Positions 41,891-50,520 of a stretch of DNA of 64,000 bases are shown here, piece by piece (within the stretch, counting starts at the first letter, position 1; each line of letters begins with the position of its first letter). The stretch lies in NCBI GenBank assembly GCA_023388995.1, contig JAEWFD010000024.1, forward strand, positions 17,740-81,739, in the 5' to 3' direction. The DNA comes from Bacillota bacterium. Its GTDB lineage: Bacteria; Bacillota_I; Bacilli_A; Erysipelotrichales; Erysipelotrichaceae. The notes under the pieces are model-generated. The model saw only the letters and a list, made by a program, of their open reading frames with translations. It ran no database searches and was not told where the DNA came from. Position numbers and translations under genes: made by a program.

Positions 41891-41928
41891 GCAGAAACGT
41901 AAAATGATAAAAAATAAAGGAGAGCAAT

Positions 41929-42282
41929 ATGATCAGAACAAATGTAAATGAAGTAAATGCCTATTCCGGGATAGTAGAAGCAGGAGATTTCGTCTTTCTA
42001 AGTTTTTGTGTTGGAAATACGGAAGGTTCCCTTGAGCAGCAAGTACATGGTGCATTGAATGATATGGAGCAGCGCTTAAACCAAATCCATCTGACATTGG
42101 AACATGTCGTGAAGATGGATGTTTTAATGACGAATGCCTGGAATCTGCCGGTGGTGGAGCAGGTATTCCGGGAACGGTTCAACGGACAATACCCAGCCAG
42201 AAAGACAATACAAACAGAATTTGCACATGTTGGATTACAAATACAAATAGATGCAATTGCATATAAAAAATACAGCATGTGA
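41929..42282 (+). CDS. RidA/YjgF family protein lacking the catalytic glutamate
   Basis: A 117-residue protein of the Rid superfamily. It aligns well with RidA from LNQIHLTLEHVVKMDVLMTN onward. R105 of Escherichia coli RidA (carboxylate binding) is kept in YPARKT, but the residue matching E120, needed for deamination of enamines and imines, is Gln in LQIQIDAIA. The N-terminal part is also shorter than in RidA and lacks the GPYSQ-type strand. It therefore probably belongs to a Rid subfamily with another role or ligand. AAAGGAG precedes the start. The gene is followed by a strong bidirectional terminator. Confidence 0.85.
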   Translation: MIRTNVNEVNAYSGIVEAGDFVFLSFCVGNTEGSLEQQVHGALNDMEQRLNQIHLTLEHVVKMDVLMTNAWNLPVVEQVFRERFNGQYPARKTIQTEFAHVGLQIQIDAIAYKKYSM

Positions 42283-42323
42283 TTGCGAAAGTGGCTATTT
42301 TGATTGATGATAAGAATTAATTA

Positions 42324-42366
42324 AAAAAAAGACGAACGATGAATTGATATACGTTCTTCTTTTTTT
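42324..42366. terminator. Bidirectional terminator between the RidA gene and rluF
   Basis: AAAAAAAGACGAACG (42324-42338) pairs with CGTTCTTCTTTTTTT (42352-42366) with one mismatch. A- and T-runs on both sides serve both strands. Confidence 0.8.
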
Positions 42367-42369
42367 AAC

Positions 42370-43080
42370 TTATAGCTTTAAATCTTGCTTTAGGTGGGTA
42401 ATCTCATCGGGTGTTAATTGACGCCAGGAACCCTCTTTGAGTTCACCTAAAAGAATTGTTAAGAATCGCACTCGTTTCAGTGATTGTACATGCAAGTCAC
42501 AGGCTGTGCACATTCTGCGGATTTGACGGTTTAACCCTTGGGTGAGAATCATGCGGAAAGTACGGGGATTGATTAAGGTTACCTCGCATGGATCGGTGGT
42601 TTCGTAGCGATTATGAACAGGGTTGTAGATCTGAATGCCCGCTGATAATTTCTTTATGATTTCCGCAGTTACAGGCTTATCTACCCGTACAACATATTCT
42701 TTGGAATGATGATGTTCGCTGCGCAGCATTGCATTGACGAGATCACCGTTATTGGTTAGCAGTATAAGGCCCGTAGAATCTTTGTCCAGGCGGCCAATAG
42801 GAAAGATTCGTTCGGGATATTGAATGTAGTCGATGATATTTCCTTCTATTTCCAGCTCCGTGGTACAGGTGATACCACGTGGTTTATGAAGTGCAATAAT
42901 AACTTCCTGCGGCCGCAGCTGCAACGTTTGCCCATTGACTGTTACGACATCTTGTTCCGTTACCTGCGAGGTGAATGCTGCGACAGCACCGTTGATAAGC
43001 ACTTTGCCCTCTTCAATGAGCTTATCCGCTTCTCTGCGAGAACAAATACCTGTGGAGCTAATGAATTTATTAAGACGCAT
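42370..43080 (-). CDS. 23S rRNA pseudouridine synthase, RluF/RluB type
   Basis: A 236-residue RsuA-family pseudouridine synthase. The N-terminal S4 domain is LNKFISSTGICSRREADKLI; the catalytic aspartate is in IGRLDKDSTGLILLTNNG; and the C-terminal block is LTQGLNRQIRRMC. The segment SEHHHSKEYVVRV and the overall length are closest to RluF, which modifies U2604 of 23S rRNA in Escherichia coli, but RluB-like specificity is possible. The start at 43080 is chosen because the S4 domain begins there; AAGG lies upstream. Confidence 0.88.
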   Translation of the reverse strand: MRLNKFISSTGICSRREADKLIEEGKVLINGAVAAFTSQVTEQDVVTVNGQTLQLRPQEVIIALHKPRGITCTTELEIEGNIIDYIQYPERIFPIGRLDKDSTGLILLTNNGDLVNAMLRSEHHHSKEYVVRVDKPVTAEIIKKLSAGIQIYNPVHNRYETTDPCEVTLINPRTFRMILTQGLNRQIRRMCTACDLHVQSLKRVRFLTILLGELKEGSWRQLTPDEITHLKQDLKL

Positions 43081-43185
43081 ATGGTTATCCTTTTTCTGAT
43101 TTCGATGAGTATCATACGATAAATTATCAAAAATTACAATGGTTGCCAACTTGTTCGAATTAATCAAATTGACTATAGCTATACG

Positions 43186-43214
43186 TTGATCGTTTTAGAA
43201 ATCAAAGCTATAAT
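43186..43214 (+). promoter_or_regulatory. Strong promoter of the 51-residue membrane protein gene
   Basis: TTGATC (43186-43191), a 17-base spacer and consensus TATAAT (43209-43214). Confidence 0.75.
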
Positions 43215-43270
43215 GAACGTAATGGTTTGAGAGGAGGGTGGCTTCATTCAATGATGAATGAAAGATATGC

Positions 43271-43426
43271 ATGAGAGAGAACACGAATTTAAGAAAATGG
43301 CTTAGTATTATGAGTCTTGCAATTGTATGTGTTGGACTGCTGGTGGTATTTAGAAAGCAGTATGTAATCGGTTTTTGCTTAATGACATTTGGCTTTGCAT
43401 CAATTGCCATTTGTGCAAAGAAGTAG
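43271..43426 (+). CDS. 51-residue two-helix membrane protein with coupled leader frame
   Basis: A small gene behind a strong promoter. The product begins MRENTNLRKWLSIMSLAIVC, has a second hydrophobic segment (YVIGFCLMTFGFASIAIC) after the basic turn FRKQ, and ends in AKK. Two membrane helices with a basic loop between them and basic ends give a sensible topology. Directly upstream, GAGGAGGG serves a seven-codon frame (43251-43274, MMNERYA) whose stop overlaps this ATG as ATGA, so translation is probably coupled. An in-frame stop at 43259 rules out a longer form. Function is unknown. Confidence 0.6.
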   Translation: MRENTNLRKWLSIMSLAIVCVGLLVVFRKQYVIGFCLMTFGFASIAICAKK

Positions 43427-43529
43427 TGACAGCCACATTTCTAAAGCATTTTTGGAAGATTTTTCATGGCAAGCTTTGACTCATATTGCTTTTGGAAGAT
43501 CACACTATGATTGCAGGAGGATGATCACC

Positions 43530-43658
43530 ATGGACAAGAAGAAAAAGCCCGTCAGGAATTGCAATCCGACACAACAAGAAAACCGGATTGGGCCTAACAA
43601 CCCCTCTGGAGAAGTAGATCCGATTGCAATGGCCAAACGGGGAAAGCACAAAAAGTAG
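43530..43658 (+). CDS. 42-residue basic, Asn/Pro-rich protein
   Basis: A very small soluble protein, starting MDKKKKPVRNCNPTQQENRI and ending in MAKRGKHKK, with Asn, Pro and Gly in the middle (GPNNPSGEVDP). GGAGG (43516-43520) is nine bases before ATG 43530; the ATG at 43521 would be too close to it. A perfect terminator follows. It is highly charged and probably unstructured; a nucleic-acid or ribosome-binding role is only a guess. Confidence 0.6.
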   Translation: MDKKKKPVRNCNPTQQENRIGPNNPSGEVDPIAMAKRGKHKK

Positions 43659-43680
43659 TAATAGCAGACAAACGAACTTA

Positions 43681-43705
43681 GCCCTCGCAAGAGGGCACTT
43701 TTTTT
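43681..43705 (+). terminator. Intrinsic terminator after the small genes
   Basis: GCCCTC (43681-43686), a GCAA tetraloop and GAGGGC (43691-43696), then a T-run. Confidence 0.9.
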
Positions 43706-43869
43706 ATAAGATATACAAAACCCTTTCTTTATAAATGCAATATGTAACATATATCAGGTTTTTTCAAAAATGAGCTGCGAAACAAAGTGAATAGAAAAGA
43801 ATGGATTAGCCTTAGCCTTGCGTTTTTCATCAAGAGAATAAAACTATATCTTCTCTACTTTTCATTTGT

Positions 43870-43875
43870 TATAAT
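43870..43875 (+). promoter_or_regulatory. -10 of the lacI-family gene promoter
   Basis: Consensus TATAAT with an upstream TGT (extended -10), 31 bases before the start codon. The -35 is weak. The stretch 43706-43869 shows no gene. Confidence 0.5.
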
Positions 43876-43906
43876 AAGGAGCAAGGGAAAGCATGGTGAA
43901 GCAGAA

Positions 43907-44896
43907 ATGGCCACGATTAATGATGTTGCGAAACGCGCTGGAGTAACCAAGTCCACGGTTTCCAAAGTATTAAACCAGTATGAAATGGTAAGCAAAGAAA
44001 CGAAAGAAAAGGTATTGAAAGCGGTCAATGAACTGCACTACGTGCCTAATAATATTGCTGTATCTTTGTCGAAAAAGGGCTTTGACCGGGTTGGGCTGGT
44101 AGTTAACATCAATAACCAAAGACAGGCCATTGACGAAATTAACATGCAATATTTGTTTGGGGCTTTTACCAAACTGAAACAATATAATTTAGATTCTGTG
44201 ACCATGTTCTCATCTCAATTTGAAGAAATGACTTCGGAAGAAATGATTCGCTATCTTCGCTCGCAGGGAATTACTTGTCTTGTCATCTATGGTTTGTCAA
44301 AAGGATCGACCAACTTGCATAAGATTATTGACACCCAGCTGTTTCGCTGTGTTGTGGTGGATGCTCCTAATGTCAATGATAAAACAAGTTCGGTTTCGGT
44401 GAATCATGTTGCGGGTCAATATGAGGTAGCAAAAAGAACAATTCAGCCGTTGGGAAAGCCGCTGGTTTTATATTTGGCCGGGGAGGAGCAGGGTTATGTA
44501 ACGGAATTGCGGTTGCATGCGATGTATCGCCTGCAAAGTGAATTAGGCTTTCCGATGATTGTAAAGCATGCAGATTTCAGTGAGCGGAAGGCGCGGGAAC
44601 TGACATTTTCTTTTGGCGAGCAAGTGGATGTGATTGTATGTGCTTCTGATCTGATGGCAATTGGCGCGAAGAAAGCATTGGAAGAAATGGGGCTGCATCG
44701 AAAGCTGTGCGGCTATGATGGAATCACCTTGATGGGTTACACCGGACAAAACATCCTGACCGTCAGACAGGATTTCTATCGTGTTTCGGCGGTGGCAATT
44801 GATGAATTGCACCAGTTAATCCAGGGAGAAGCAGGGCGCTCTACCATGATTGATTACGAGATTGTGCAAATGCGCTATATTGATGTAATCTTTTAA
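43907..44896 (+). CDS. LacI family regulator, probable maltodextrin repressor
   Basis: A 329-residue LacI/GalR protein. The DNA-binding domain MATINDVAKRAGVTKSTVSK with the hinge helix (NNIAVSLSKKG) is followed by a periplasmic-binding-like ligand domain (GLVVNINNQRQ, VIVCASDLMAIGAKKALEE). The start is ATG 43907, where the canonical first residues begin. The downstream maltodextrin operon starts 118 bases later, and its promoter holds a LacI-type operator, so a MalR-like role is likely. The ligand (maltose or maltodextrin) is inferred from position. Confidence 0.88.
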   Translation: MATINDVAKRAGVTKSTVSKVLNQYEMVSKETKEKVLKAVNELHYVPNNIAVSLSKKGFDRVGLVVNINNQRQAIDEINMQYLFGAFTKLKQYNLDSVTMFSSQFEEMTSEEMIRYLRSQGITCLVIYGLSKGSTNLHKIIDTQLFRCVVVDAPNVNDKTSSVSVNHVAGQYEVAKRTIQPLGKPLVLYLAGEEQGYVTELRLHAMYRLQSELGFPMIVKHADFSERKARELTFSFGEQVDVIVCASDLMAIGAKKALEEMGLHRKLCGYDGITLMGYTGQNILTVRQDFYRVSAVAIDELHQLIQGEAGRSTMIDYEIVQMRYIDVIF

Positions 44897-44962
44897 AAAT
44901 AAACAATTTTAGCCATCTTTGGTGATGGGAGTATATTCTACAAAAAAATAATAGTTTTTTAC

Positions 44963-44991
44963 TTGCGGAAAACGGTTTCCTTTGTTATATT
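44963..44991 (+). promoter_or_regulatory. Maltodextrin operon promoter with embedded LacI-type operator
   Basis: TTGCGG (44963-44968), a 17-base spacer and TATATT (44986-44991) with an upstream TGT. GGAAAACGGTTTCC (44967-44980), with GGAAA/TTTCC arms and the central CG typical of LacI/CcpA operators, overlaps the -35 and spacer, a position suited to repression. The flanks are GG..CC rather than the TG..CA of a consensus cre site, so the neighbouring regulator is a better candidate than CcpA. Confidence 0.7.
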
Positions 44992-45013
44992 GTAGGGGAA
45001 ATGAGGTATTGGC

Positions 45014-47266
45014 ATGAAGGAAAAACTACTAGAGGTCGTGAATACGACTTATCACAAGCCACTTTCACAATGCACAAACGAAGAAGTCTATCATGTGTTG
45101 ATGAAATTGACAAAGGACGAAATCGCGACATTAGAGCGGAATACAGGACCGAAGAAGTTGTATTATATTTCTGCGGAATTTTTGATTGGTAAACTACTAT
45201 CCAATAACTTGATCAACCTTGGTTGTTATGATGAAATTGCAAGCATATTGCTGGAACACGGCAAACAGCTTAGTGAAATAGAAGAAGTAGAAATGGAACC
45301 ATCTTTGGGAAATGGTGGTTTAGGACGTTTGGCAGCTTGTTTTCTGGACTCCATTGCGACACTTGGGTTGCAAGGGGATGGTGTCGGCTTGCTGTATCAT
45401 TTTGGTTTGTTTAAACAAGTCTTCCGCTACCGTTTGCAACGGGAAGAACCAAACCCATGGATCGGTGCTGAAAACTGGCTAAGCCGTTCCAACTACTCGT
45501 TTGCGGTGGAATTTGGCTTTGGTACTGTAACTTCACAGCTTTATGATATTGACGTGACAGGATTTCACAGCAAAACGAATCGCCTGCGCTTGTTTGATAT
45601 CGTGAGTGTTGACGAAAGCATCGTGAAAGATGGAATTGAGTTCAATAAGGAAGAAATCGAGAAAAACCTGACGTTATTCTTATATCCGGATGACAGCGAC
45701 GAAGCTGGACACCTGCTGCGGATTTACCAGCAATACTTTATGGTCAGCAATGCTGCGCAGCTGATTTTGGCAGAAACCAAAGAGCGCGGCTATGACTTGC
45801 ATCAGCTGGCAGACCATGTAGTGATCCAAATCAACGATACCCATCCATCCATGATCATCCCGGAATTGATTCGCCTGCTTGGCAAAGAAGGCATTGCATT
45901 TGAAGAGGCAGTGCAAATTGTGGCCAAGACTTGTGCGTATACCAACCATACGATTTTGGCGGAAGCTCTGGAGAAATGGCCGTTGTCTTATTTGGAAAAA
46001 GTATGTCCGGCGATTGTTCCAATCATCCGCAAACTGGATGAGCTGGTAAATGCAAAATTCCATAATCCTGCTGTAGCTATCATCGACATGTATCAACGGG
46101 TGCATATGGCACATATGGATATCCACTATGGATTCAGCGTGAATGGTGTTGCGGCGTTGCATACCGATATCTTGAAGCAAAATGAATTGCATCATTTCTT
46201 TGAATTGTATCCAGAAAAATTTAATAATAAAACCAATGGCATTACGTTCCGCCGCTGGCTGATGCATGCCAATCCAAAGCTGAATGCCCTTATTCGGCAG
46301 TATATTGGCACCGGATACCAAAGCGATGCCAATGAGCTGGAAAAACTGCTCGGTCATGAAAGTGATTTGCTCTTGGAAGCAATCTTGCGCATCAAGCAGG
46401 AAAATAAATTGTCATTAAAACAATACTTGAAAGAAACGCAGGGAATTGAAATCAATGAACATTCGATCTTTGATATTCAAATCAAGCGTTTGCATGAATA
46501 TAAGCGGCAGCAGATGAATGTGCTGTATGTGATCTATAAGTATTTGGAAATCAAGAAGGGCAATCTGCCAAAGACGCCGATTACCGTTATTTTCGGAAGC
46601 AAGGCAGCTCCTGCTTATATCATTGCGAAGGATATCATCCATCTGATCTTGTGCTTGCAAGAACTAATTCGCAAAGATCCGGAAGTCAGCCCGCATTTGA
46701 GTGTGGTGATGGTGGAAAACTACAATGTCCAAGCTGCGACTAAATTAATTCCGGCATGTGACATCAGTGAGCAAATTTCATTGGCATCCAAAGAAGCAAG
46801 CGGCACCGGCAACATGAAATTCATGTTGAACGGAGCGATTACACTCGGGACAATGGATGGCGCCAACGTTGAGATCAGTGAACTGGTCGGGTCTGACAAC
46901 ATTTATGTCTTCGGAGAAAACAGCGATACGGTCATTGCCCATTATGCCAATAAGAGCTATCATGCGCATCGCTATTATGAAGACCCGGCTGTGTATCCGC
47001 TGGTGGACTTCATTGTCAGCGACACGCTGATGAATATCGGGCATCGTGATCATTTAATTCGTCTATATAATGAACTGATTCATAAAGACTGGTTTATGAC
47101 ACTCCTGGATTTGAAAGATTATATTCGTGTGAAAGAGCAAATGCTGGCAGATTATGAAGACCGCAAAGCGTGGTCGAAAATGATGCTGGTCAATATTGCG
47201 AAAGCAGGATTCTTCTCAACAGACCGTACGATTGCCCAATACAATCACGATATCTGGAAACTATAA
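45014..47266 (+). CDS. malP: Glycogen/maltodextrin phosphorylase
   Basis: Releases glucose 1-phosphate from alpha-1,4-glucans; 750 residues, the size of bacterial MalP. The PLP lysine is K602 in EASGTGNMKFMLNGA, followed by GTMDGANVEI. The N-terminal part has EPSLGNGGLGRLAACFLDS, and INDTHPSMIIPELIRLL is in the middle. It is the first gene of the maltodextrin operon, 23 bases after the -10. With the glucanotransferase next to it, it degrades imported maltodextrins. Confidence 0.95.
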   Translation: MKEKLLEVVNTTYHKPLSQCTNEEVYHVLMKLTKDEIATLERNTGPKKLYYISAEFLIGKLLSNNLINLGCYDEIASILLEHGKQLSEIEEVEMEPSLGNGGLGRLAACFLDSIATLGLQGDGVGLLYHFGLFKQVFRYRLQREEPNPWIGAENWLSRSNYSFAVEFGFGTVTSQLYDIDVTGFHSKTNRLRLFDIVSVDESIVKDGIEFNKEEIEKNLTLFLYPDDSDEAGHLLRIYQQYFMVSNAAQLILAETKERGYDLHQLADHVVIQINDTHPSMIIPELIRLLGKEGIAFEEAVQIVAKTCAYTNHTILAEALEKWPLSYLEKVCPAIVPIIRKLDELVNAKFHNPAVAIIDMYQRVHMAHMDIHYGFSVNGVAALHTDILKQNELHHFFELYPEKFNNKTNGITFRRWLMHANPKLNALIRQYIGTGYQSDANELEKLLGHESDLLLEAILRIKQENKLSLKQYLKETQGIEINEHSIFDIQIKRLHEYKRQQMNVLYVIYKYLEIKKGNLPKTPITVIFGSKAAPAYIIAKDIIHLILCLQELIRKDPEVSPHLSVVMVENYNVQAATKLIPACDISEQISLASKEASGTGNMKFMLNGAITLGTMDGANVEISELVGSDNIYVFGENSDTVIAHYANKSYHAHRYYEDPAVYPLVDFIVSDTLMNIGHRDHLIRLYNELIHKDWFMTLLDLKDYIRVKEQMLADYEDRKAWSKMMLVNIAKAGFFSTDRTIAQYNHDIWKL

Positions 47267-47283
47267 AAGGAGATCATAATAAC

Positions 47284-48744
47284 ATGCGAGAAGCAGGAAT
47301 CTTAATGCCCATCTCTTCGCTGGCCTCAAAGTACGGCGTAGGAGATTTCGGTCGGGAAGCATATCAGTTTGTGGATTTGCTTCAGGAAGCGAAGTGCAAG
47401 ATTTGGCAATTATTGCCGCTTAATCCTCTGGGGTATGGGAATTCTCCCTATCAACCCTATTCCTCAATCGCCATGGATGAACTCTATATCAGCTTAGATA
47501 TGCTATGTGCACAGGGCTTGCTGGATCAGCCGCAGCCCTTCCAGCCGCTGGCTAAAACAGTGGACTATGAACATGCACGTCAACATAAAGAACAGTACCT
47601 GAAACAAGCTTATCATCGCTTTGTTTCTTCGGGATCTGATGAAAGCGGATACAAAGAGTTTGTGGTTCAGCCATGGGTGTATCAATTTGCAGTATTTATG
47701 GCATTCAAGAAAGCAAATGAACTTCGTTGCTGGAATGACTGGCCAGATGAGCAGAAACAATGGATTCACCATCCGCAGCTGGATTTAACTCTGTATGAAG
47801 AGGAAATTCAGTATCAGATGTTTCTGCAGTATATCTTATTTAGTCAATGGAATGATTTGAAAGCTTATGCCAATCAGAGAGGAATCCGCATCATGGGGGA
47901 CCTTCCGTTCTATGTAGGCATTGACAGCTTAGACGTATGGGCAAATCAAGTGTGCTTCCTGCTCGATGACAAATCCCATCCAACCTTTATTGCCGGTGTT
48001 CCGCCTGATTATTTCAGTGTTACGGGACAGCGTTGGGGGAATCCGATTTATGATTGGTCACACTTGAAAGAAACCGGTTTTTCCTTCTGGATTGAGCGTT
48101 TGCGCGCCAATCAGGAAATCTTTGATATCATTCGGATCGATCATTTCCGGGCGTTTGATACGTATTGGAAGATACCGGCTACTTGCCCGACTGCGGAAGA
48201 AGGCGCCTGGATTGAAGCACCAGGCTATGAATTCTTCGATGTGATGCAAGAAAAGCTGCCGGATATCGAATTGGTAGTGGAAGATCTTGGCGACTTGCGC
48301 AAAGAAGTGCTGGAGCTGCGGGATCACTATAACTTTCCGGGAATGAAGATTGTTCAGTTTGTCTTTGATCCGAATGAAAATAACAATAATTTCGCAGATA
48401 AAGAGAATATGATTATCTACTCCGGAACGCATGACAACCAAACGATTCGCGGCTGGTACCGCAGCCAAAGCGCCTATCGGCGCCGTAAAATCAGAGCCTA
48501 TTTCAAGACTTTGGGTTATCCGCAAGAAACAACTGCAAAGCAATTTGTCCGCTATACGCTCGATAGCATTGCCAAGCTGGCGATATTGCCGCTGCAAGAT
48601 ATTCTGGGACTGGATGACAGCGGAAGAATGAATACACCGGGTACCGTAGGTTCGCCCAACTGGGAATGGAAGCTGGATCGCATGGAGCGCTTCGCAGCAC
48701 TGGTACCGTGGTTAAAAGAAGCAGTGGCAGCAAGTAAACGATGA
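47284..48744 (+). CDS. malQ: 4-alpha-glucanotransferase (amylomaltase), GH77
   Basis: Disproportionates maltodextrins so that short ones become phosphorylase substrates; 486 residues. GH77 marks: MPISSLASKYGVGDFG at the start, the catalytic nucleophile in IIRIDHFRAFDTYW, the acid/base glutamate in ELVVEDLGDL, and YSGTHDNQTIRGWY. The start at 47284 follows AAAGGAG with a rather long spacer of 11 bases. It lies between malP and a neopullulanase-type gene. Confidence 0.94.
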   Translation: MREAGILMPISSLASKYGVGDFGREAYQFVDLLQEAKCKIWQLLPLNPLGYGNSPYQPYSSIAMDELYISLDMLCAQGLLDQPQPFQPLAKTVDYEHARQHKEQYLKQAYHRFVSSGSDESGYKEFVVQPWVYQFAVFMAFKKANELRCWNDWPDEQKQWIHHPQLDLTLYEEEIQYQMFLQYILFSQWNDLKAYANQRGIRIMGDLPFYVGIDSLDVWANQVCFLLDDKSHPTFIAGVPPDYFSVTGQRWGNPIYDWSHLKETGFSFWIERLRANQEIFDIIRIDHFRAFDTYWKIPATCPTAEEGAWIEAPGYEFFDVMQEKLPDIELVVEDLGDLRKEVLELRDHYNFPGMKIVQFVFDPNENNNNFADKENMIIYSGTHDNQTIRGWYRSQSAYRRRKIRAYFKTLGYPQETTAKQFVRYTLDSIAKLAILPLQDILGLDDSGRMNTPGTVGSPNWEWKLDRMERFAALVPWLKEAVAASKR

Positions 48745-48753
48745 GGTGAACAT

Positions 48754-50502
48754 ATGAATGTAACGGCTTGTTATCATCGAGCTAGTGATAACTATTGCTA
48801 TGCACGAACTGAAGATGAACTGATCATCAACCTGAAAACAGGATATGATGTTACGCAAGTATATCTGCATTACGGCGATCCTTTTGCCTACGGTATTCTG
48901 GGAGGCAAAGAAGGATGGCAAGGGGAAAGAGCTACGGTATTTTACCGCAAGCATCTCAGCCATCAAGTGTGGTGGACAACAACCGTCAAACCGCCATTCA
49001 AACGTCTGAAATACTATTTTGAATTGCATACGCAAGAGGGCGTATTCTTCTATTTGGAAGATGGCATCTTTACCAAAGAACAAATGGAGGTGCCGGGAAA
49101 AAGCCTGCAATGCTTCACCTTCCCGTGGATGAATCCAGCAGATATTGCAGTGACTCCGAACTGGGTGAATGAGACCATCTGGTATCAAATCTTTCCGGAA
49201 CGTTTCTGCAACGGGGATACTTCCAATGATCCAAAAAACACCTTGCCATGGCACCATGGACCGGTGCGGAATGAAGAGTTCTACGGAGGTGATTTGGCAG
49301 GGATTAAAAGCAAGCTTCCGTATTTGCATGAGCTTGGCATCAATGGAATTTATTTAACGCCAATTTTTGAGGCTACGACAGCCCATAAGTATGATACAAC
49401 CGATTATCTCAAGATTGATCCGCAGTTTGGCACCAATGAAGAATTCAAAGAACTGGTGAGCCAAGCTCACAAACTAGGAATTCGCATCATGGTGGATGGC
49501 GTTTTCAATCATAGCGGCCGTTTATTCGGGCCGTGGCAAGATGTGTTGAAACATGGACCAAAGTCTAAGTATTATGACTGGTTTATGGTTCGGGAGTGGC
49601 CGTTTGACCAAAGCAAGCGGGATACGCGGGATGGCAAGTTTTATTCCTTTGCCTTCACATCGCTGATGCCAAAGCTTAATACGAACAATGAAGCAGTGAT
49701 TTCGTATTTGCTGGATATCTGTGAAACATGGGTCAGGGAATTCGATATTGACGGCATCCGGCTGGATGTTGCCAACGAACTGTCTCATCAATTCAATAAA
49801 GCACTCCGCAAAAGAATGCGCATGCTGAAACCTGATTTCTATCTGCTAGGAGAAATCTGGCATGATGCAATGCACTGGCTGCGCGGTGATGAATATGATT
49901 CCGTGATGAACTATCCGCTTACAAGCAGCATTCAGGACTTCTTTATAGACAAAAAGCAAACCAAACTTGATTTTGAATATACGGTAAACCGCTGCTATAC
50001 GCTATACATGACACAGCAAAATGATGTGCTCTTCAATCTTTTGGATTCGCATGACACCAAACGCCTGCGCAATGCAGCCGGAACAATTGATATCTTCTAC
50101 CAGCAATTAGCACTTTTGTTTACGATGCCGGGCAGCCCTTGCATCTATTATGGAACAGAAGTTGCGCTGGAGGGAGAACATGATCCTGATTGCCGCCGCT
50201 GCATGCCGTGGGATGAAATTGAAACAGGAAAACACAATGAGAATTTACATCTTGTTCGTTCACTGATTGCCTTGCGCAAGACGGAACCATGCTTACGCTC
50301 TTCCTACTTCCATTTCCCGAATCTGCTTGCGGAACAGCGGGTTATTGAATACATCAAATTAGATGAAAACGGTCAGGAAATAGAAGTTTTATTAAATTGT
50401 TCAGATGCACCAATAACGATTGCGGATGACAAGCAAGTGCTGTGGCAGCGATTGTATCACAAAAAGCAACTGGCACCGGGCGGTGTCGTAGTTCGCAAAT
50501 AA
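48754..50502 (+). CDS. Neopullulanase/cyclomaltodextrinase-type GH13 enzyme
   Basis: A 582-residue cytoplasmic GH13 (subfamily 20 type) enzyme. The first 130 residues form the N-terminal CBM34-like domain (starting MNVTACYHRASDNYCYARTE). The barrel shows VDGVFNHSG, the nucleophile in DGIRLDVANELSH, the acid/base in LLGEIWHDAMHW and the third carboxylate in NLLDSHDTKRL. Such enzymes open cyclodextrins and cut pullulan or maltodextrins, often as dimers. It has no signal peptide, so its substrates are imported. It is nine bases after malQ. Confidence 0.9.
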   Translation: MNVTACYHRASDNYCYARTEDELIINLKTGYDVTQVYLHYGDPFAYGILGGKEGWQGERATVFYRKHLSHQVWWTTTVKPPFKRLKYYFELHTQEGVFFYLEDGIFTKEQMEVPGKSLQCFTFPWMNPADIAVTPNWVNETIWYQIFPERFCNGDTSNDPKNTLPWHHGPVRNEEFYGGDLAGIKSKLPYLHELGINGIYLTPIFEATTAHKYDTTDYLKIDPQFGTNEEFKELVSQAHKLGIRIMVDGVFNHSGRLFGPWQDVLKHGPKSKYYDWFMVREWPFDQSKRDTRDGKFYSFAFTSLMPKLNTNNEAVISYLLDICETWVREFDIDGIRLDVANELSHQFNKALRKRMRMLKPDFYLLGEIWHDAMHWLRGDEYDSVMNYPLTSSIQDFFIDKKQTKLDFEYTVNRCYTLYMTQQNDVLFNLLDSHDTKRLRNAAGTIDIFYQQLALLFTMPGSPCIYYGTEVALEGEHDPDCRRCMPWDEIETGKHNENLHLVRSLIALRKTEPCLRSSYFHFPNLLAEQRVIEYIKLDENGQEIEVLLNCSDAPITIADDKQVLWQRLYHKKQLAPGGVVVRK

Positions 50503-50520
50503 CGAGAGGATGTGGGGAAG

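Noticed and set aside
41736..41928. T-box or other known riboswitch before the RidA gene
   Set aside because: No T-box sequence, no specifier stem and no U-tract behind the hairpin. Only a short frame and a simple stem can be supported.
45680..46357. 225-codon antisense frame under malP
   Set aside because: Shadow of the phosphorylase codons (His, Met, Gln and Ile rich), with no start signal.
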